Assembly (NCBI GenBank): GCA_023391275.1 | Contig: JAEWBE010000001.1 | Span: forward strand, 1 to 9,978 | DNA: 9,978 nt | Source of the DNA: Bacillota bacterium | GTDB lineage: Bacteria; Bacillota; Clostridia; Oscillospirales; Acutalibacteraceae | Direction of reading: 5' to 3' | Shown: piece after piece, positions 1 to 7,745 of the stretch | How positions within the stretch are numbered: the first letter of the stretch is position 1 | Layout of the letters: the number at the start of each line of letters is the position of its first letter | The notes under the pieces: model-generated | What the model saw: the letters and a program-made list of their open reading frames with translations, nothing else | Told to the model about the DNA's origin: nothing | Databases searched by the model: none | Made by a program: the position numbers and the translations under genes

Positions 1-76
1 AGACGGGACTTGAACCCGTACGTCATACAACACACGCCCCTCAAACGTGCCTGTCTGCCAATTCCAGCACTCGCGC
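1..76 (-). tRNA. tRNA-Leu (GAG anticodon), 3' end cut by window edge
   Basis: Read on the minus strand, the 5' acceptor arm GCGCGAG starts at 76. The anticodon stem is CACGT (45-49) with GCGTG (33-37), closing the loop TTGAGGG with anticodon GAG at 40-42. This reads CUC and CUU leucine codons. A 13-nt variable arm (20-32) makes it a class II tRNA, as expected for Leu. The T arm ACGGG-TTCAAGT-CCCGT lies at 3-19. Only the first two bases of the 3' acceptor strand (CT) are inside the window, so five acceptor bases, the discriminator and CCA lie beyond position 1. The gene has its own consensus promoter at 92-121. Confidence 0.95.
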
Positions 77-91
77 GACTCAGCGAGAATT

Positions 92-121
92 ATTATATCA
101 TCATAGGATGCTGCTTGTCAA
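92..121 (-). promoter_or_regulatory. Sigma-A promoter of tRNA-Leu
   Basis: The -35 box TTGACA (116-121) and -10 box TATAAT (92-97) both match consensus exactly and are separated by 18 bp. Transcription should start near 85, about nine bases before the mature tRNA 5' end at 76, leaving a short leader for RNase P to remove. The promoter begins only seven bases after the stop codon of the upstream RNase M5-like gene, and no terminator hairpin separates them, so read-through from the comEC-holA run into the tRNA is possible. Confidence 0.88.
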
Positions 122-128
122 CCCTAAA

Positions 129-725
129 TCAGTCTTTTTTAAAAAGTTTGTCGAGAAGTTTTTCAAACTCATCATAACTCAAAATACTGTTCAATACGCC
201 GACCAATGAATTCACCGCCAAATGCTCCGGTAATTGCAGTGCTTTCAATAATGCCTGCCGTTGCTTCACACTGTTCCTGCCGCCGGAAAGACCTGCAAAG
301 TATAAATCCGTTTTGGTAATCTTTCGTCCGGCTGGACACTCTTCCCCGCCGCAAACAACACCGGCCCTCTCCAGTGCTTCTACAATTGCCTTTACCGGCA
401 CGCCTTCCACACCGAGCTTGCCTTCTTTCGAAGCTTTCTCCTTGCGGCTTTCCTTTCCGAGGATATCGGGAACGTAAGCATGCTTAATTTTTTCCGGAGA
501 AATGGCACCGGTAAGATAATTGCGGATTATAAATCCTGCGGAGTCGCTGTCGGTCAAAATCAGAATACCGCGTGTGTCCGCAAGACGGCGGATTAAGTCC
601 ATCTGTTTTTTATCGCTGAATATTTGAAAGCCGCGGGTTTCGATAATCAGCCCGTCAATGATGGACGAAAGCTTAATTTTATCATATTTCCCCTCTACAA
701 TGACGGCTTCTTTTACTTTAATCAA
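129..725 (-). CDS. TOPRIM-DUF4093 nuclease, RNase M5-like (rnmV-type)
   Basis: A 198-residue protein with an N-terminal TOPRIM fold. The conserved glutamate is in VEGKYDKIKL (E11), and the DxD-type motif is ILTDSDSAG (D59, D61); both fit metal-dependent strand cleavage. The C-terminal part (about 110-198, with ITKTDLYFAGLSGG) resembles the DUF4093 domain of RNase M5, which matures 5S rRNA in Firmicutes. Bacillus RNase M5 is about 186 residues, so the length fits. However, motif wording (KYDKIKL, TDSDSAG) is closer to the clostridial DUF4093 proteins than to classical RnmV, which reads TDPD and usually sits beside ksgA. The start is TTG (725-723), overlapping the holA stop TGA in the four bases TTGA. 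An AAGGAG ribosome site (734-739) lies eight bases upstream, inside the end of holA. This implies translational coupling. The substrate, 5S precursor or another RNA, is not shown by the sequence. Confidence 0.85.
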   Translation of the reverse strand: MIKVKEAVIVEGKYDKIKLSSIIDGLIIETRGFQIFSDKKQMDLIRRLADTRGILILTDSDSAGFIIRNYLTGAISPEKIKHAYVPDILGKESRKEKASKEGKLGVEGVPVKAIVEALERAGVVCGGEECPAGRKITKTDLYFAGLSGGRNSVKQRQALLKALQLPEHLAVNSLVGVLNSILSYDEFEKLLDKLFKKD

Positions 726-1774
726 GCGGTTTTCTCCTTTTCTGCAATTAATAAAAGCTGAGCAATCAATTTTTCCATAGTAATGCGCCGATCGCCCCGC
801 GCACTTTTCAGCGCTATGTCGGCTGCAAGGAGCACCTGAAGACTTTCCCTCAGCATAGCGGTAGAAAGCTTCTTCGAATCGCGCTCGGCATTTGTCAGCC
901 GGAACTCCTTGCGGGCATAATCAAAGTATTTTGCCGGTTCCGTTACCCCCAGCCCGCTCTGTACCGAGATTCGGACACGGTACAAATCAACGTAAGCGGA
1001 AGAAAGCACCGCAAGGATGGAGACGGGCTCCTCATTCTGACAAAGCAGCTGGTCAAGAATTTCGTAGGCTTTGTTGTATTCCCCGGCAAAAATAGCTTTG
1101 GACAGATCATAAACCCGGGCTTCCAGATTTTTAACCACGATCTGGTCAATAACCTGTGCGGTAATTTCACCCTCTTTGACAAAAGAACAGAGCTTTTCCA
1201 ATTCATTGAAAAGGGTCTGCAGATCATTTCCGCTGTAACTGATGACACGACCCGCATTCGGGCGTGAAAGTTCGCAATTTTGTTTTACCGCACCCGAAGA
1301 TAAAAGTTTTTCCAGATCGGAATTGGAACGTCTTTTCAACTGAACGGTACAACCCTGCTGGCTCGCAGCAGTGATAAATTTTTTCCACTTCTTGTCCTGC
1401 TTTAAATCAATCGGTATTGTGGGAAGATAGAGAACCAACACAGTAGAAGAAGGAATGTTATCGATAATTTGATTCAGCTTACTCAGCTCGTTTGCACGCA
1501 GGCTTTCCACATCAAGGTCGGAAACAACAACGCATTTACGCTCCGCCATAAAAGGAAGCGCTTCCACTGCTGCTGAAATTTCATCCATGGAAGCCGTACC
1601 GCCATCAAAGCGTTGAAAATTGAAATCCTCAAACGCGCTTCCTTTGGCTTTTGCAATCAGCTTTTGGGCGTAACGCCCTACAAGATATTTTTCCTCTCCG
1701 TACAAAAAATACAGATTGGAAAAGTCAGCTTTTTCAATTTGCTTCTTTAATTCAGCTTCGGTAATTTCAGGCAT
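722..1774 (-). CDS. holA: DNA polymerase III delta subunit, clamp loader
   Basis: A 350-residue protein, near the usual 330-350 for HolA. The family signature FLYGEEKYLV (about 23-32) near the N-terminus is the degenerate AAA+ region of the delta subunit. It is followed by the middle domain (LVLYLP near residue 113) and the helical collar domain (about 215-350). Delta is the wrench that opens the beta sliding clamp inside the clamp-loader complex during replication. It has no functional ATP site, as normal for this subunit. The ATG (1772-1774) follows the comEC stop by one base, with an AAGGAGG site seven bases upstream located inside the comEC end. In B. subtilis, holA also follows comEC, and rpsT comes next; here an RNase M5-like gene takes that place. 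Confidence 0.95.
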   Translation of the reverse strand: MPEITEAELKKQIEKADFSNLYFLYGEEKYLVGRYAQKLIAKAKGSAFEDFNFQRFDGGTASMDEISAAVEALPFMAERKCVVVSDLDVESLRANELSKLNQIIDNIPSSTVLVLYLPTIPIDLKQDKKWKKFITAASQQGCTVQLKRRSNSDLEKLLSSGAVKQNCELSRPNAGRVISYSGNDLQTLFNELEKLCSFVKEGEITAQVIDQIVVKNLEARVYDLSKAIFAGEYNKAYEILDQLLCQNEEPVSILAVLSSAYVDLYRVRISVQSGLGVTEPAKYFDYARKEFRLTNAERDSKKLSTAMLRESLQVLLAADIALKSARGDRRITMEKLIAQLLLIAEKEKTA

Positions 1775-1775
1775 T

Positions 1776-4001
1776 TCATTCCCTCCTTATCTGCAGCATG
1801 CCGTCGCTTTTCAGCGCCAATACAATATTTCCGCCGCCCCCGGTCGGAACCGGATTCAGGCCGGCAATTTTACGGTTTATCTTGGGCAGGCTCTCCTCAT
1901 CCATGGAAAGCACCGTGCAGACCGGTTCAAATACCGCTGTATTTTCAGGCAGGAAATCCGCAACCAGAAAATCCGAATGCAGCCAGTCTGACGGAATGTT
2001 TGATAACTCCATCCCATCCGGCAGGATCAACACAGAAATATGCCGAGCGTTAATTTGCACCGCGCTGTATTCCCCCGCGGAAACAGTGCCCACCCCAACA
2101 TCCCCCCACAAAACGGATGATGCGGAACTGTTATAGACGCTCCGCTTCTTCACTCCGGAAAGGGAAGCCTGTAAAAAGCCATCCACGCAGTCATCACTTT
2201 GCATAATAAGCTGCTCCGGATGAAATCCGCTGATCAATTGCGAACAATTAAAGGATTCTTCCCTGCTTTGTGTTAAGGGCTGAATGTAATCCAGCTTTGT
2301 AATTCCCTCGTCGCGCAGATACCGGCTGATGGTACCGGAAGAAAAACCGCCGCATCCAATGACCGCCGCATGTCCGTTTCGTGTGAGCACCACGGACTCG
2401 GCGCTGCCGACATCTAAAACGGCAATCCGCGTGACATTGCTCATAGAGATCTGATAAGAAAGAATTCCAGTCAAAAGCAGAATGACCGAAAGCCATGCGG
2501 TTACTTTAAAAAGACGGAATGATTTCATCATGAGTAATGTGGCGGCGGCGAGCAGGATACTTCCGGAAAGCCAGATCAGCACAAAACCATAAGAAGCGGA
2601 AATGCTGGCATATGGAATCTGCGCAAGCCAATGAGCACAGGCCTGCATATATTTTGCAAGCAGCCCGGCAATCAGGGCAAACGGCATCGCCACAAGTGAC
2701 TGGGGTAAAATTAAATTCAGCACAGCGGCAATGGCCGCGAAATTCATCATCAGTGTGGACGGCACCAGTTCCAGCAAATTCGAAACCGGAGCGATCAGGG
2801 AAACACTCTTAAATGACACAAGGATAATCGGCAGGGTGAAGAGCACCGCGCCGGCGGTCGTTGCAAGAATTCCGTTTACGCCGCGCACTACCGGACTGAT
2901 TCTCTTTATTTTATCACATTTTTGATTTAAATATCGGGAAATTTTTCCCGAGCACAGGATTAAGCCGAGCGTGGCGGAAAATGAAAGCAAAAGCCCGACA
3001 TCCGCCGCAGCGTAAGGATTGGAAAGCCCAATCAGCAACACTGCCGCGCCCAGTGAGTTCAGTGGGTCCGGCCGGCGCGAAAACAGAATTCCGAACAGAT
3101 AAAGCAGGCACATCACCCCGCTGCGCGTAACCGACGGTACAAAACAGGTAATTGCCATAAAGCACAGCACGCCTCCGGCTGCAATCAGTGCCGAAATTTT
3201 TTTCGGTACCCTGCAAAACAGCAGGAGCATTAAAATCAGCTCCGCCATTGTCGCCATATGCAGCCCGGAAACAGAAAGAATATGCGAAATGCCAATGGTT
3301 CTGAAATCTGAAGAAACCTCCTCAGAAAGGCTGGTCTGATCGCCGAACAGCACCCCGTTAACCAGTTTTGCCTGTTCCGGCGGCAGCATGGAGCGCACTG
3401 ATTTTAAAAGAGCGTTTCGCAGCTTCAGTGCGTAATAATACGGCGGCTTGTAAGTAGGCGGCGTAACTTTCACATTCCCGTACTCATACAGAAACGCAAA
3501 CATTGTAATCCCTTTGGAAGCATAGTAGGAACGTGAGGAATACCCCTCCCCTCCGTCCGGCAGGAAAAAGCGCACTTTCCCTGTGATATGGGAATACGGC
3601 TCCACCTGAAGCGCATTCTGACAGGAAAGGCGAATTTTAAACGGTGTGGGCGCGTTCGGGAGCGAACTGTCATTGACCTCCACAATATAATAAAACCGAT
3701 TGTAAGCCTGATATGGCAGCTCACAGACCGTACCGCTTATGACCGCATCTTTTTCGGCCAGCGCCGCGGATGGTTCCACATTGGCCTGCGAGAATGCGGA
3801 AAAGCTTCCGAATGCCAGCGATATGGCAATCAAAGCCAAAGGGAACACCCCTGCTGCTTTGGTTTTGGGCAAAAAGAGCGTAATCAAAAAAAGCACAAGG
3901 CAGCAGCAAGCCAAAAACAGCGACCATCTGGCTCCAAAAAAAACGGCGGCCGACAGTGTCAGCAGATAACAAAAACCTACCAACACAAGCGGCCGTTTCA
4001 T
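1776..4001 (-). CDS. comEC: ComEC/Rec2-type DNA uptake channel, degenerate C-terminal MBL domain
   Basis: A 741-residue polytopic membrane protein. Hydrophobic segments lie at about 5-70, followed by a soluble DUF4131/OB-like region (about 85-180). The Competence domain spans about 212-490 and carries the signatures LVNGVLFGD (213-221) and SHILSVSGLHMA (239-250), plus several membrane spans. In the family this is the channel that moves single-stranded DNA across the cytoplasmic membrane during transformation. The C-terminal domain (about 524-741) has the layout of the metallo-beta-lactamase-like domain of ComEC, but the usual DVGQGD reads DVGSAE (530-535) and the LTHxHxDH metal site reads LTQSREESFN (576-585), without a histidine. 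Nuclease activity there is therefore unlikely. The ATG has GGAGG seven bases upstream. It lies 20 bases after the phosphoribosyltransferase and one base before holA. No other competence genes are visible, so working natural competence is not shown. Confidence 0.93.
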   Translation of the reverse strand: MKRPLVLVGFCYLLTLSAAVFFGARWSLFLACCCLVLFLITLFLPKTKAAGVFPLALIAISLAFGSFSAFSQANVEPSAALAEKDAVISGTVCELPYQAYNRFYYIVEVNDSSLPNAPTPFKIRLSCQNALQVEPYSHITGKVRFFLPDGGEGYSSRSYYASKGITMFAFLYEYGNVKVTPPTYKPPYYYALKLRNALLKSVRSMLPPEQAKLVNGVLFGDQTSLSEEVSSDFRTIGISHILSVSGLHMATMAELILMLLLFCRVPKKISALIAAGGVLCFMAITCFVPSVTRSGVMCLLYLFGILFSRRPDPLNSLGAAVLLIGLSNPYAAADVGLLLSFSATLGLILCSGKISRYLNQKCDKIKRISPVVRGVNGILATTAGAVLFTLPIILVSFKSVSLIAPVSNLLELVPSTLMMNFAAIAAVLNLILPQSLVAMPFALIAGLLAKYMQACAHWLAQIPYASISASYGFVLIWLSGSILLAAATLLMMKSFRLFKVTAWLSVILLLTGILSYQISMSNVTRIAVLDVGSAESVVLTRNGHAAVIGCGGFSSGTISRYLRDEGITKLDYIQPLTQSREESFNCSQLISGFHPEQLIMQSDDCVDGFLQASLSGVKKRSVYNSSASSVLWGDVGVGTVSAGEYSAVQINARHISVLILPDGMELSNIPSDWLHSDFLVADFLPENTAVFEPVCTVLSMDEESLPKINRKIAGLNPVPTGGGGNIVLALKSDGMLQIRRE

Positions 4002-4021
4002 AATAATTCCTCCGAACAGAG

Positions 4022-4561
4022 TTACTTAAAGAAAAGTGGCAGGGGCTCAAGATAAATAATATCGTTCCTGTCTTTCGCATCGCCTTCGGCGAGCACACAG
4101 GCGCGGCCGACAATATTCCCGCCAAACTGCCTTACCAGATCCTCTATGGCAGCCAGGGATTCGCCGGTACTGATTACATCATCCACAATCAGAACACGTT
4201 TCCCATTCAGGCCCTTGTAGTCATCCTCCGCCAGGTACAGCCTTTGCACGTGATCGGTGGTAATGGATTTCACTTCCACATGGATTGGATTGCGCATATA
4301 TGCTTTTACGCTTTTGCGGGCGACAATGTATCGGCGGCAGCCCTGACGAGCCATCTCATAGCAAAGCGGAATTCCTTTGGTTTCAGCGGTAACAACAACA
4401 TCGTGCTCCGGGCACTTGGCCAAAAGCGCGGCAGCCGTTTTTTCGGTAATTTCCACATCACCCAGCATGACAAAGCCCGCAATATCAAGCGTGTCGCTGA
4501 TTGGACAAATCGGCAGCTCACGTTCGCAGCCGGCAATTGTCATTTTATAATACTCTCCCAT
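4022..4561 (-). CDS. Apt-like phosphoribosyltransferase
   Basis: A 179-residue type I phosphoribosyltransferase. The PRPP-binding loop VLIVDDVISTGES is at 123-135, with the two acidic residues D127 and D128. An upstream VVVTAETKGIPL segment (56-65) matches the adenine/xanthine PRTase family layout, as does the IVARKS segment (79-84). The expected reaction is base plus PRPP to nucleotide plus pyrophosphate in purine salvage. The overall pattern looks closer to adenine phosphoribosyltransferase than to hypoxanthine or uracil enzymes, but the exact base cannot be settled from sequence. The first ATG (4559-4561) is used because an AAAGG site precedes it and clostridial relatives begin with a similar EYY-type N-terminus. 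A second in-frame ATG six codons later also has a GGGAGAG site. The gene sits 40 bases after the HIT gene and 20 before comEC. Confidence 0.82.
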   Translation of the reverse strand: MGEYYKMTIAGCERELPICPISDTLDIAGFVMLGDVEITEKTAAALLAKCPEHDVVVTAETKGIPLCYEMARQGCRRYIVARKSVKAYMRNPIHVEVKSITTDHVQRLYLAEDDYKGLNGKRVLIVDDVISTGESLAAIEDLVRQFGGNIVGRACVLAEGDAKDRNDIIYLEPLPLFFK

Positions 4562-4601
4562 AAAAATTCGACCTTTCAGTTTGTAAATATTTCACTCAAA
4601 A

Positions 4602-4940
4602 TCAGCCGGGAGGCCACTTCATGGAACGGCCGCCAAGAAGGTGAAAATGAAGGTGAGGCACGCTTTGCCCGCCGTCTTCCCCTACATTGCTGACAACACG
4701 GAACCCCTTTGTCAGGTTGTTTTCTTTTGCAAGCTTTGCCGCCACTTCAAAAATATGAGCGACAACCGCACTGTTTTCCGGGGTGATTTCCGCGGCGGAC
4801 TGAATATGATCTTTTGGAATAATCAGAATATGCACAGGAGCCTGCGGGTCCAGGTCGTAGAACGCCAGAACCTTTTCGTCCTCATAAGCTTTTTTGCACG
4901 GGATTTCCCCGTTGGCAATTTTGCAAAAAACACAGTCCAA
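4602..4940 (-). CDS. HIT (histidine triad) family protein, HINT-like
   Basis: A 112-residue protein of typical HINT length. The histidine triad HLHFH is at 96-100 (H96, H98, H100), with the further conserved H37 in PVHILIIP. The N-terminal CVFC pair (C3, C6) matches the zinc-binding cysteines found in many bacterial HIT proteins, and the C-terminus WPPG is typical of HINT. HINT proteins are cytoplasmic nucleoside phosphoramidate or adenylyl-amine hydrolases; their physiological substrate is often unknown. The start is TTG (4938-4940), supported by AAAGGAGG (4948-4955) exactly seven bases upstream; no in-frame ATG lies nearby that would keep the CVFC motif. It is the first gene after alaS and probably begins a separate transcript from the promoter at 4973-5001. 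Confidence 0.93.
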   Translation of the reverse strand: MDCVFCKIANGEIPCKKAYEDEKVLAFYDLDPQAPVHILIIPKDHIQSAAEITPENSAVVAHIFEVAAKLAKENNLTKGFRVVSNVGEDGGQSVPHLHFHLLGGRSMKWPPG

Positions 4941-4972
4941 TTCAATTCCTCCTTTGCAAACGCAACAATGCT

Positions 4973-5001
4973 ATTATAATATCATTTTATCATATTGGCA
5001 A
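4973..5001 (-). promoter_or_regulatory. Putative sigma-A promoter for HIT-PRTase-comEC-holA-M5-like run
   Basis: TTGCCA (4996-5001, five of six consensus bases) and TATAAT (4973-4978, perfect) are separated by exactly 17 bp. The -35 box lies within the last codons of alaS. Transcription would start near 4966, giving a leader of about 26 nt before the HIT TTG start and its ribosome binding site. No terminator is visible after alaS, so the downstream genes may receive both read-through and their own transcripts. The region is AT-rich, which raises the chance of a fortuitous match. Confidence 0.65.
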
Positions 5002-7612
5002 CAATTTTTTCAACAGAATTTAGTGCTTGTTCAAGCTTATTCAGGTCTTTCGCACCCGCCATGGCACTGTCCGCTCTGCCGCCGCCGTTGCCGCCTGCAA
5101 GCTGCGCCACCTGACGCACGATCTGCCCTGCATTCACACCTTTTTGCAGCGCATCCTTCGCAACGCAGGCCGCGATGTTGGCTTTCCCATCAAGAGTTCC
5201 GGCAAGAACCGCAACCATATTCGGCCCGTGATCGCGCACTCTGTCACACATGGCGCGCAGTGCGTTCGGCTCAGTGCCCGCGAAAATCCCGGTGATGACC
5301 TGTACGCCGTTCACTTCTTTTGCCCCTGAAAACAGGCTGTCAATTTGCAATGCCGCCAACCGGGAATTGAGCGTTTCTATCGTTCTGTCCTTTTCCTTTA
5401 ACTCGGCGGAAAGCTGTGTTGCCTTCTGCACCAGTTCGGATGAGTTATTCAGTTTCAGCACGGATGCGGTTTCGTCGATTTCCTCAAGGGTACGGTTCAG
5501 CAGGCCGAGCACACCTTTGCCGGTTACGCATTCAACACGGCGCACGCCTGCCGCAACGGAGCTTTCGGACACAATTTTAAATAAACCGATTTTCGCTGTA
5601 TTGTCGATGTGGGTGCCGCCGCAGAATTCCTTCGAAAAATCAGATACAGTGACGACGCGGACTATCTTGCCGTATTTTTCACCGAACAGCGCCATCGCAC
5701 CGAGCTTTTTGGCTTCTTCAATCGGCATTTCACGGCACTCAACGGGAGCCGCGCTCAAAATGACTTCGTTGACCAGTGACTCTACTTTGCCTAACTCCTC
5801 TTTTGTTAAAGCGGAAAAATGCGTAAAGTCAAAACGAACATGCTGTTCGTTGACAAGCTGGCCGGCCTGCTCAACATGGTCGCCCAAAACCTTGCGCAGG
5901 GCAGCCTGAAGCAGATGAGCTGCGGTATGGTTGCGCATAATTGCCAAGCGGTTGGCGGAATCGATGGAAACCTTCACTTCCTCGCCCACATTAATCTGCC
6001 CGGCTGAAACCACTGCATGGTGCAGATAATTTTTGGCATGATTTTTGGTGGTGTTGTTCACGTTTAGAATTGCGTCGGCGGATTCAATGACCCCGATATC
6101 GCCGATCTGCCCACCGCTTTCAGCGTAGAAAGTAGTTTGGTCAAGCACCAGAGTAATTTCATCACCCGCTGTTGCCGACTCTGCACGTGCGCCGTCCTTC
6201 ACGATGGCGAGCACTTTCGCGCTTGTTTCGAACTGCCTGTAGCCGAGGAACTCCGTTTCCGGAATCCCGTCAAGGAGGTCGCTCTCCCCTTCCCATGCAT
6301 CTGCACCGGCATTCTTCCTCGCTGCGCGCGCACGTTCGCGCTGCTCCAGCATCAGGCGGCGAAATTCCTCTTCATCCACCGTCATGCCGCGTTCTATTAC
6401 AATTTCCTTTGTTAAGTCAAGCGGAAATCCGTAGGTATCGTTGAGGCGGAACGCGTCCGCGCCGGAAAACACTTTTGTATCAGCATTGTCAATATACGTA
6501 TTCAGCAGCTGAAGGCCCTGATCGATAGTCTTTGCGAAACTTTCTTCTTCCACGCGGATAAGTTTCACAATCATAGCACGTTTTTCATCCAGCTCAGGAT
6601 ATGCGTTTTTATTTTCATTGATTACCGTATCCGCAACCTCTGCCAGGAAGGTATGGTCAATACCGAGCAAGCGGCCATGGCGTGCAGCACGGCGCAGCAG
6701 GCGGCGCAAAACGTAGCCCCGGCCTTCATTGGAGGGCATTACACCGTCCCCGATCATAAAGGTGGTACTGCGGATATGGTCGGTGATGACACGCAGGGAG
6801 ATATCCTTCTTTGGATCATCGCCGTATTTTACGCCGGAAATCCGGCAGATATGCTTCATAATATTCTGAACGGTATCGACAAGGAACAGGTTGTCAACAC
6901 CCTGCATGATACAGGCAAGGCGCTCAAGTCCCATACCGGTATCAATGTTCGGATGCTCCATCGGCGGATAATTGCCCTTACCGTCGCTGTTAAACTGGGA
7001 AAACACAACATTCCAGAATTCAACGTAGCGGTCACAGTCACAGCCCACGCCGCAGGTAGGGGAACCGCAGCCATACTGCTCGCCGCGGTCAAAATAAATC
7101 TCGGAACACGGGCCGCAGGGGCCGGAACCATGCTCCCAGAAATTGTCCTCTTTGCCCAAACGCACAATGTGCGAGGCATCCACACCGACTTCTTTTGTCC
7201 AGATATCGAACGCCTCATCATCATCGGTATAGATGGTGACCCACAGCTTTTCTACGGGCAGCTCCAGCACTTTCGTGCAAAATTCCCACGCCCATGCGGT
7301 AGCCTCATGTTTGAAATAATCGCCGAAGGAAAAATTCCCAAGCATTTCGAAATAGGTGCCATGACGCGCGGTAATCCCGACACGCTCAATGTCCGGCGTG
7401 CGGATGCACTTTTGGCAAGTAGTCACACGTTTGCGGGGTGGGGTAACTTCGCCGGTAAAATATTTTTTCATCGGCGCCATGCCGGAATTGATAAGCAAAA
7501 GACTGTTGTCATCCTTTGGGATCAGCGAAAAGCTGGGAAGCCGTAAATGCCCCTTTGATTCAAAAAAAGATAAGTACTTCTCCCGTAGTTCATTTAAACC
7601 TGTCCACTCCAT
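4982..7612 (-). CDS. alaS: Alanine-tRNA ligase
   Basis: An 876-residue AlaRS, the normal bacterial length, charging tRNA-Ala in the cytoplasm. The class II catalytic core carries the N-terminal start MEWTGLNELR, motif 2 region RHGTYFEMLGNFSFGDYF (83-100) and motif 3 GMGLERL (226-232). A Cys-rich insertion at 182-192 (GCGSPTCGVGC-type) resembles clostridial AlaRS. The editing domain has the zinc ligands HTAAH (H562, H566) and CGGTH (C664, H668), so clearing of mischarged Ser or Gly should be intact. A coiled linker (about 725-755) leads to the DHHA1-type C-Ala domain with GGNGGGR at 840-846. The start is ATG 7610-7612, with GGAG eight bases upstream; an in-frame extension to 7693 does not match the family. 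Expression is controlled by the T-box leader upstream. Confidence 0.98.
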   Translation of the reverse strand: MEWTGLNELREKYLSFFESKGHLRLPSFSLIPKDDNSLLLINSGMAPMKKYFTGEVTPPRKRVTTCQKCIRTPDIERVGITARHGTYFEMLGNFSFGDYFKHEATAWAWEFCTKVLELPVEKLWVTIYTDDDEAFDIWTKEVGVDASHIVRLGKEDNFWEHGSGPCGPCSEIYFDRGEQYGCGSPTCGVGCDCDRYVEFWNVVFSQFNSDGKGNYPPMEHPNIDTGMGLERLACIMQGVDNLFLVDTVQNIMKHICRISGVKYGDDPKKDISLRVITDHIRSTTFMIGDGVMPSNEGRGYVLRRLLRRAARHGRLLGIDHTFLAEVADTVINENKNAYPELDEKRAMIVKLIRVEEESFAKTIDQGLQLLNTYIDNADTKVFSGADAFRLNDTYGFPLDLTKEIVIERGMTVDEEEFRRLMLEQRERARAARKNAGADAWEGESDLLDGIPETEFLGYRQFETSAKVLAIVKDGARAESATAGDEITLVLDQTTFYAESGGQIGDIGVIESADAILNVNNTTKNHAKNYLHHAVVSAGQINVGEEVKVSIDSANRLAIMRNHTAAHLLQAALRKVLGDHVEQAGQLVNEQHVRFDFTHFSALTKEELGKVESLVNEVILSAAPVECREMPIEEAKKLGAMALFGEKYGKIVRVVTVSDFSKEFCGGTHIDNTAKIGLFKIVSESSVAAGVRRVECVTGKGVLGLLNRTLEEIDETASVLKLNNSSELVQKATQLSAELKEKDRTIETLNSRLAALQIDSLFSGAKEVNGVQVITGIFAGTEPNALRAMCDRVRDHGPNMVAVLAGTLDGKANIAACVAKDALQKGVNAGQIVRQVAQLAGGNGGGRADSAMAGAKDLNKLEQALNSVEKIVANMIK

Positions 7613-7704
7613 CACAATAACTCCATTCCGCCGATCTTGGCAAAAAATTATTTCATGCTTAATATACCGTATTGCCGAAAGAGCGGCACACACGGATAAA
7701 CCGC

Positions 7705-7745
7705 AAAAAAATAGACTTCACCATCCACTATGGGACGGAGAAATC
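7705..7745 (-). terminator. T-box-controlled intrinsic terminator before alaS
   Basis: The transcript can form a 13-position stem (7733-7745 with 7714-7726), with one U-U mismatch and two G-U wobbles, closing a six-base loop (7727-7732). A run of seven T residues follows (7705-7711 on the sense strand, just after TA). Its 5' arm reuses the bases that form the 3' side of the antiterminator and part of its loop, so the two structures exclude each other. When tRNA-Ala is charged this hairpin should stop transcription before alaS. Confidence 0.9.

Noticed and set aside
3588..4055. Plus-strand open frame of 155 codons
   Set aside because: Antisense to the comEC N-terminus; composition is Lys/Arg/Gln-rich as expected for a reverse frame of a membrane protein, and no domain is seen.
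4541..4543. Second ATG of the phosphoribosyltransferase as the real start
   Set aside because: It has a possible GGGAGAG site, but the upstream ATG also has a site and its EYY-type N-terminus looks like clostridial relatives. Kept as an alternative only.
6653..7546. Plus-strand open frame of 297 codons
   Set aside because: It lies wholly antisense to the conserved catalytic domain of alaS, has no recognisable family and is a shadow of a GC-biased coding strand.
7613..7693. In-frame 27-residue N-terminal extension of alaS beginning at a GTG
   Set aside because: AlaRS of this family starts at MEWTGLNELR. That ATG at 7610-7612 has its own GGAG site, and the extension lies in untranslated leader after the T-box terminator.
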